DNA from: Propionibacterium sp.
Lineage (GTDB): Bacteria; Actinomycetota; Actinomycetes; Propionibacteriales; Propionibacteriaceae
Assembly (NCBI GenBank): GCA_012514785.1
Contig: JAAYZP010000428.1
Location: 1-5,332 of the forward strand
DNA length: 5,332 bases
Direction: 5' to 3'
This document shows positions 5,313 to 5,332 of the stretch, piece by piece (position 1 is the stretch's first letter; every line of letters starts with the position of its first letter). The notes under the pieces are model-generated. The model was given only the letters and a program-made list of their open reading frames with translations. It was not told the origin of the DNA and made no database searches. The position numbers were made by a program, and so were the translations under genes.

Positions 5313-5332
5313 CGTGATGTGCGGAAGATCGA

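Noticed and set aside
1..5332. tRNA, rRNA, riboswitch or transposase genes
   Set aside because: I read both strands for tRNA-like cloverleaf ends, known riboswitch cores and DDE transposase motifs and saw none I could support.

Overview
The window looks like chromosomal DNA of a high-GC Gram-positive bacterium, most likely an actinobacterium of the Micrococcales type. The reasons are the strongly GC-biased third codon positions, the Ala/Pro/Val-rich membrane proteins, an LPxTG-like motif behind a Pro-Thr linker, and a glycosidase neighbourhood. Every gene I can support reads on the minus strand, so the biological order runs from high to low coordinates. Genus and species cannot be fixed from the sequence.

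Right part (5264 down to 1854): four tightly packed genes look like one operon. They are an eight-helix membrane protein with a proline-rich cytoplasmic head, an M20-type amidohydrolase/aminoacylase, a small four-helix membrane protein, and a PemK/MazF-like protein with a basic N-terminal extension and no visible antitoxin. Gaps are 32 nt, 1 to 10 nt and 9 nt. Good Shine-Dalgarno sequences fix three of the starts, and a weak promoter with an operator-like dyad lies before the first gene.

Middle (1853 to about 1638): a stretch without a recognisable gene and visibly less GC-rich than its flanks. It opens with two abutting hairpins (1791-1826 and 1775-1790) that probably end the operon and might instead mark an old insertion or deletion junction.

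Left part (about 1637 to 1): the C-terminal carbohydrate-binding half of a large secreted glycosidase-type protein (ricin-like beta-trefoil, NEW3-like Ig fold, F5/8 type C domain, Pro-Thr linker, LPPTG). It has no catalytic domain, no signal peptide and no membrane anchor after the LPPTG. One base after its stop begins a GH3 beta-glucosidase-type gene, which runs off the left edge. I read the left part as a decayed or rearranged polysaccharide-use locus whose two ends were both lost, with the GH3 gene now directly behind the remnant.

No complete new system is demonstrable. The points most worth following are the doubly truncated surface protein, the hairpin junction, and the apparently antitoxin-less PemK/MazF protein tied to an M20 hydrolase and two membrane proteins.
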